Shown here: positions 61,832 to 64,000 of the stretch, piece by piece | How the letters are laid out: the number at the start of each line of letters is the position of its first letter | Position numbering within the stretch: the first letter of the stretch is position 1 | Assembly (NCBI RefSeq): GCF_000378825.1 | Contig: NZ_KB900388.1 | Coordinates: forward strand, 1,177,947 to 1,241,946 | Reading direction: 5' to 3' | DNA from: Salinispora vitiensis | GTDB taxonomy: Bacteria; Actinomycetota; Actinomycetes; Mycobacteriales; Micromonosporaceae | DNA length: 64,000 nucleotides | The notes under the pieces: generated by a model | The model's input: the letters and a program-made list of their open reading frames with translations, nothing else | Databases searched by the model: none | What the model was told of the DNA's origin: nothing | Made by a program: the position numbers and the translations under genes

Positions 61832-62418
61832 TCTTCCCCCTCCACATAGAGCAGGGCGTTGAGGGCGGCGGCGGCCACCGCCGACCCGCCCTTCTCGCCC
61901 CGGTTCGAGATTCCCGGCAGACCGCTGACCCGGAGCGCGGCCTTCGACTCCGCGGCGCCGACGAAGCCCACCGGCAGGCCGACTACCAGGGCCGGCCGGG
62001 CGTCCAGGGCGAGCAGTTCGGTCAGCGCGGTGGGCGCGCAGCCGACCACCCACACCGCACCGGGCCCCACCCGGTCCAGGGCGATCCGCACCGCGGCGGC
62101 CGAGCGGGTGATTCCGGCCTGTCGGGCCAGCGCGGCGGTGCCCGCCTCGGCGACCGGGCAGACCGTTTCCCGGCCGGTGATCCCGGCGGCGACCATCGCC
62201 ACATCGGCCACGACCGGCGCACCGGACCGGAGCGCGGCCAGCCCACCGGCCAGCGCGGTCTCGGCACAGACCAGATCCGTCGCGTAGCTCAGGTCCGCGC
62301 TCGCGTGTACCACCCGCTCGGTAACCGCGCGGGTCAGCGGCGACAGGTGCCGAAGGTCCACCCGCTCCCGCAGAATCCGGTACGACTCGACCTCGATCGG
62401 ATGCACCGGCCGGCTCAC
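61828..62418 (-). CDS. cobH: Precorrin-8X methylmutase
   Basis: 196 residues from GTG 62418, overlapping the ferredoxin stop. IEVESYRILRERVDL near 9, RVVHASADLSYATDL near 35 and VVGLPVGFVGAAESK near 147 are CobH/CbiC signatures; the conserved His is in VVHAS. It moves a methyl group from C11 to C12 to form hydrogenobyrinic acid or its cobalt equivalent. It is coupled to the CbiX-CobA gene. Confidence 0.95.
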   Translation of the reverse strand: MSRPVHPIEVESYRILRERVDLRHLSPLTRAVTERVVHASADLSYATDLVCAETALAGGLAALRSGAPVVADVAMVAAGITGRETVCPVAEAGTAALARQAGITRSAAAVRIALDRVGPGAVWVVGCAPTALTELLALDARPALVVGLPVGFVGAAESKAALRVSGLPGISNRGEKGGSAVAAAALNALLYVEGEE

Positions 62419-62669
62419 CCGTCCTCCCGCACCGCTGCGGCGTCGTCCGGGGTGATGAACATCGGCTCCTCCTGTCGCAGGCCGGTGGTGCGGATGGCAC
62501 CGACCGGGCAGATCTCCAGACACTCCAGGCAACCGGTGCAGCGGTCGGCCCGGATGACGAGGCCGCCGGGCACCGGCCGGATGGCGTGCGTGGGGCAGGT
62601 CAGCAGGCAGGCCCCGCAGCCCTGGCAGGCGTCAACCCGCACCGGAGCGGGGCCGGTCACGTCCGCCAC
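62415..62669 (-). CDS. 2x[4Fe-4S] ferredoxin
   Basis: 84 residues from GTG 62669. Two clusters are readable: CQGCGACLLTCP near 15-26 and CTGCLECLEICP near 45-56. It is a small electron carrier in the cobalamin operon, which could feed a reductive step of corrin synthesis or the CobA/CbiX partner. It overlaps the CobJ stop by 13 bp and the cobH start by 4 bp. Confidence 0.92.
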   Translation of the reverse strand: MADVTGPAPVRVDACQGCGACLLTCPTHAIRPVPGGLVIRADRCTGCLECLEICPVGAIRTTGLRQEEPMFITPDDAAAVREDG

Positions 62670-64000
62670 CGGTAGCCACGCGGGGTGACCATCCGGCCCG
62701 CGACCCGGCGCGTCTGGCTACTGCCCACGACCACGACGCTGTACATGTCGACAATCGCCGGGTCGAGCGTCGCCAGGGTGGCCAGGTGCACCCGCTGCCC
62801 GGCTCGGCTGGCGTTGCGGACCACACCGGCGGGTGTATCCGGCGGTCGGTGCGCCGCGAGGAGCCGCAGCGCCGCCGGCAACTGCCAGTCCCGGTTCCGG
62901 CTACGCGGGTTGTAGAGCACCGTGACGAAGTCCCCCTGCGCCGCGGCGGTAACCCGACGGGCGATGACCTCCCACGGGGTGTGCAGGTCGGAGAGGCTCA
63001 GGTAGGCGTGGTCGTGCCCCAGCGGCGCCCCGAGCAGGGCCGCCGCCGCGAGGGCGGCGGTCACCCCGGGCACGCCGACCACATCGACCCGCTCGTCGGC
63101 GTACTCCAGGGCAGGGCTCGCCATCGCGTACACCCCGGCGTCGCCGGATCCGACCAGGGCGACGGCCTGGCCGGCGGTGGCCGCGGCGACGGCGGAGCGG
63201 GCCCGCTCCTCCTCGGCGCCGAGCCCGCTGGCGAGCACCCGGGTCCCCGGGCGCAACAGGTCACGGACCTGGTCCAGGTACTGGTCCAAACCGACCACGA
63301 CGGCGGCCCGCCGTAACTCGGTCACCGCCCGCGGGGTACGCAGTTCGGCCGCACCGGGACCGAGGCCGACCAGGGCGAGCCGGCCGCGCGGCGCATGCCG
63401 GGCGACCGCGACGGTCGCCATCGCGGTCGCGGTCTTGGGCACCAGCAGTTCGGCGTCCCCGCCGAGCAGCGCCGCGGCCTCCGCGACGCTCGGCGTGCCG
63501 ACCGCGGCGCGAACCACCTCGCTGGGGTTGGGCACCGCAACCGCCGCCAACTCCGCGGCGGACCACGTTGTCAGGGGTATCCGCAGCGCCTCGGCGGTGC
63601 TGCGGATACCGTCCTCATCGGCCTTGATGTCGGCGCTGGCCAGACAGCGCAGGCTCGCCGCGCTGAGGCCCGCGGTGGCGAGCACCCGGTACAGCAGGGC
63701 ACGTACCTCCGCGGCCGGCACGCCGCGGCTCGCCCCGACCCCGGCGACCAGGGAGGGGGGCCGGAGCACGGCGGTCCGCCCGTCCACGGGCACGATCCGG
63801 TCGGTGACCAGCACCCGAAAGCCCACCCCGGGAGCACCGGCGGGACCGGCCGGGGCGAACTGGACGTTGGTTGGCAGTGCCGGCAGTGGCCAGGGCGCGT
63901 CGGCGACCACCGTGACCGGCTCGCCGTCCAGGATCGCCCGGCTCACCGCGGCGACCGCCCCCTCGACCGGCCAGCCCAGGGTATCCAGGCCGGGCAGGTC
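62657..64000 (-). CDS. CbiG-CobJ fusion (precorrin-3B C17-methyltransferase), partial at right edge
   Basis: The frame is open to the right edge: its first codons read DLPGLDTLGWPVEGAVAAVS, the central part of CbiG. Then come the CbiG C-terminal (CobE) domain with VAGVGASRGVPAAEV near 63780 and CLASADIKADEDG near 63620, and the CobJ methyltransferase with LVGLGPGAAELRTPRA, VGSGDAGVYAMA, VPGVTAALAAAALLGAPLGHD and NPRSRNRDW. It contracts the corrin ring (C17 methylation) and opens the lactone. The gene starts beyond the window. Confidence 0.9.
   Translation of the reverse strand, partial: DLPGLDTLGWPVEGAVAAVSRAILDGEPVTVVADAPWPLPALPTNVQFAPAGPAGAPGVGFRVLVTDRIVPVDGRTAVLRPPSLVAGVGASRGVPAAEVRALLYRVLATAGLSAASLRCLASADIKADEDGIRSTAEALRIPLTTWSAAELAAVAVPNPSEVVRAAVGTPSVAEAAALLGGDAELLVPKTATAMATVAVARHAPRGRLALVGLGPGAAELRTPRAVTELRRAAVVVGLDQYLDQVRDLLRPGTRVLASGLGAEEERARSAVAAATAGQAVALVGSGDAGVYAMASPALEYADERVDVVGVPGVTAALAAAALLGAPLGHDHAYLSLSDLHTPWEVIARRVTAAAQGDFVTVLYNPRSRNRDWQLPAALRLLAAHRPPDTPAGVVRNASRAGQRVHLATLATLDPAIVDMYSVVVVGSSQTRRVAGRMVTPRGYRWRT

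Overview
The window reads as high-GC actinomycete chromosome, most likely Micromonosporaceae (Salinispora/Micromonospora type). The grounds are GC-rich third positions, frequent GTG starts, stop/start overlaps of the ATGA and GTGA kind, an aerobic-type cobalamin set, SARP regulation and discrete-enzyme polyketide genes. This placement is inference from gene content; no rRNA or tRNA gene is present to confirm it.

Left flank (1-20,023), ordinary chromosomal genes: an FtsX-type ABC permease cut by the window edge, a HAD hydrolase, a tandem pair of almost identical peptide-binding lipoproteins with an IS3-family scar between them, a DUF817 membrane protein, glycerol kinase, two paralogous D-Ala-D-Ala carboxypeptidases, a GAP-family membrane protein, an anchored hypothetical protein, a YciO/Sua5 protein, nicotinate phosphoribosyltransferase, pyridoxal kinase, HtpG and two small proteins.

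Centre (20,024-54,301), the main object: what appears to be one composite biosynthetic gene cluster with three parts. (A) 20.0-29.1 kb: an operon of P450, alpha/beta hydrolase, hydroxymandelate oxidase and hydroxyphenylglycine aminotransferase, next to a secreted SGNH hydrolase and a divergent AMP-ligase/MFS-exporter pair. (B) 29.0-42.3 kb: a tightly overlapping 12-gene operon running ACP, ACP, atypical ketosynthase, ketosynthase fragment, AMP-ligase, ketosynthase, 4-hydroxymandelate synthase, Fe/2-oxoglutarate dioxygenase, DUF3050 protein, E1-alpha, E1-beta, ATP-grasp-like ligase. A phosphopantetheinyl transferase and a third AMP-ligase sit at its head. (C) 43.3-54.3 kb: a type II aromatic polyketide operon with its own acetyl-CoA carboxylase, an ACP-aromatase fusion, cupin, KS-alpha, CLF and an ABM monooxygenase, divergent from a SARP regulator, a second TcmI-like cyclase and an FAD monooxygenase. 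Together A and B hold all three dedicated enzymes for 4-hydroxyphenylglycine, yet no modular NRPS is visible. How an Hpg-type (or 4-hydroxybenzoyl-type) unit, a non-canonical ketosynthase set and an aromatic polyketide combine is the open question. I could not match the architecture to a named product.

Right flank (54,302-64,000): a helix-hairpin-helix membrane protein, a divergent pair of secreted beta-helix proteins, a PaaI-type thioesterase, a two-gene FluC fluoride channel, and a cobalamin operon (CbiG-CobJ fusion, ferredoxin, CobH, CbiX-CobA fusion) that runs off the right edge. Strong inverted-repeat terminators separate most convergent flank genes. No rRNA, tRNA, CRISPR array or intact mobile element was found.
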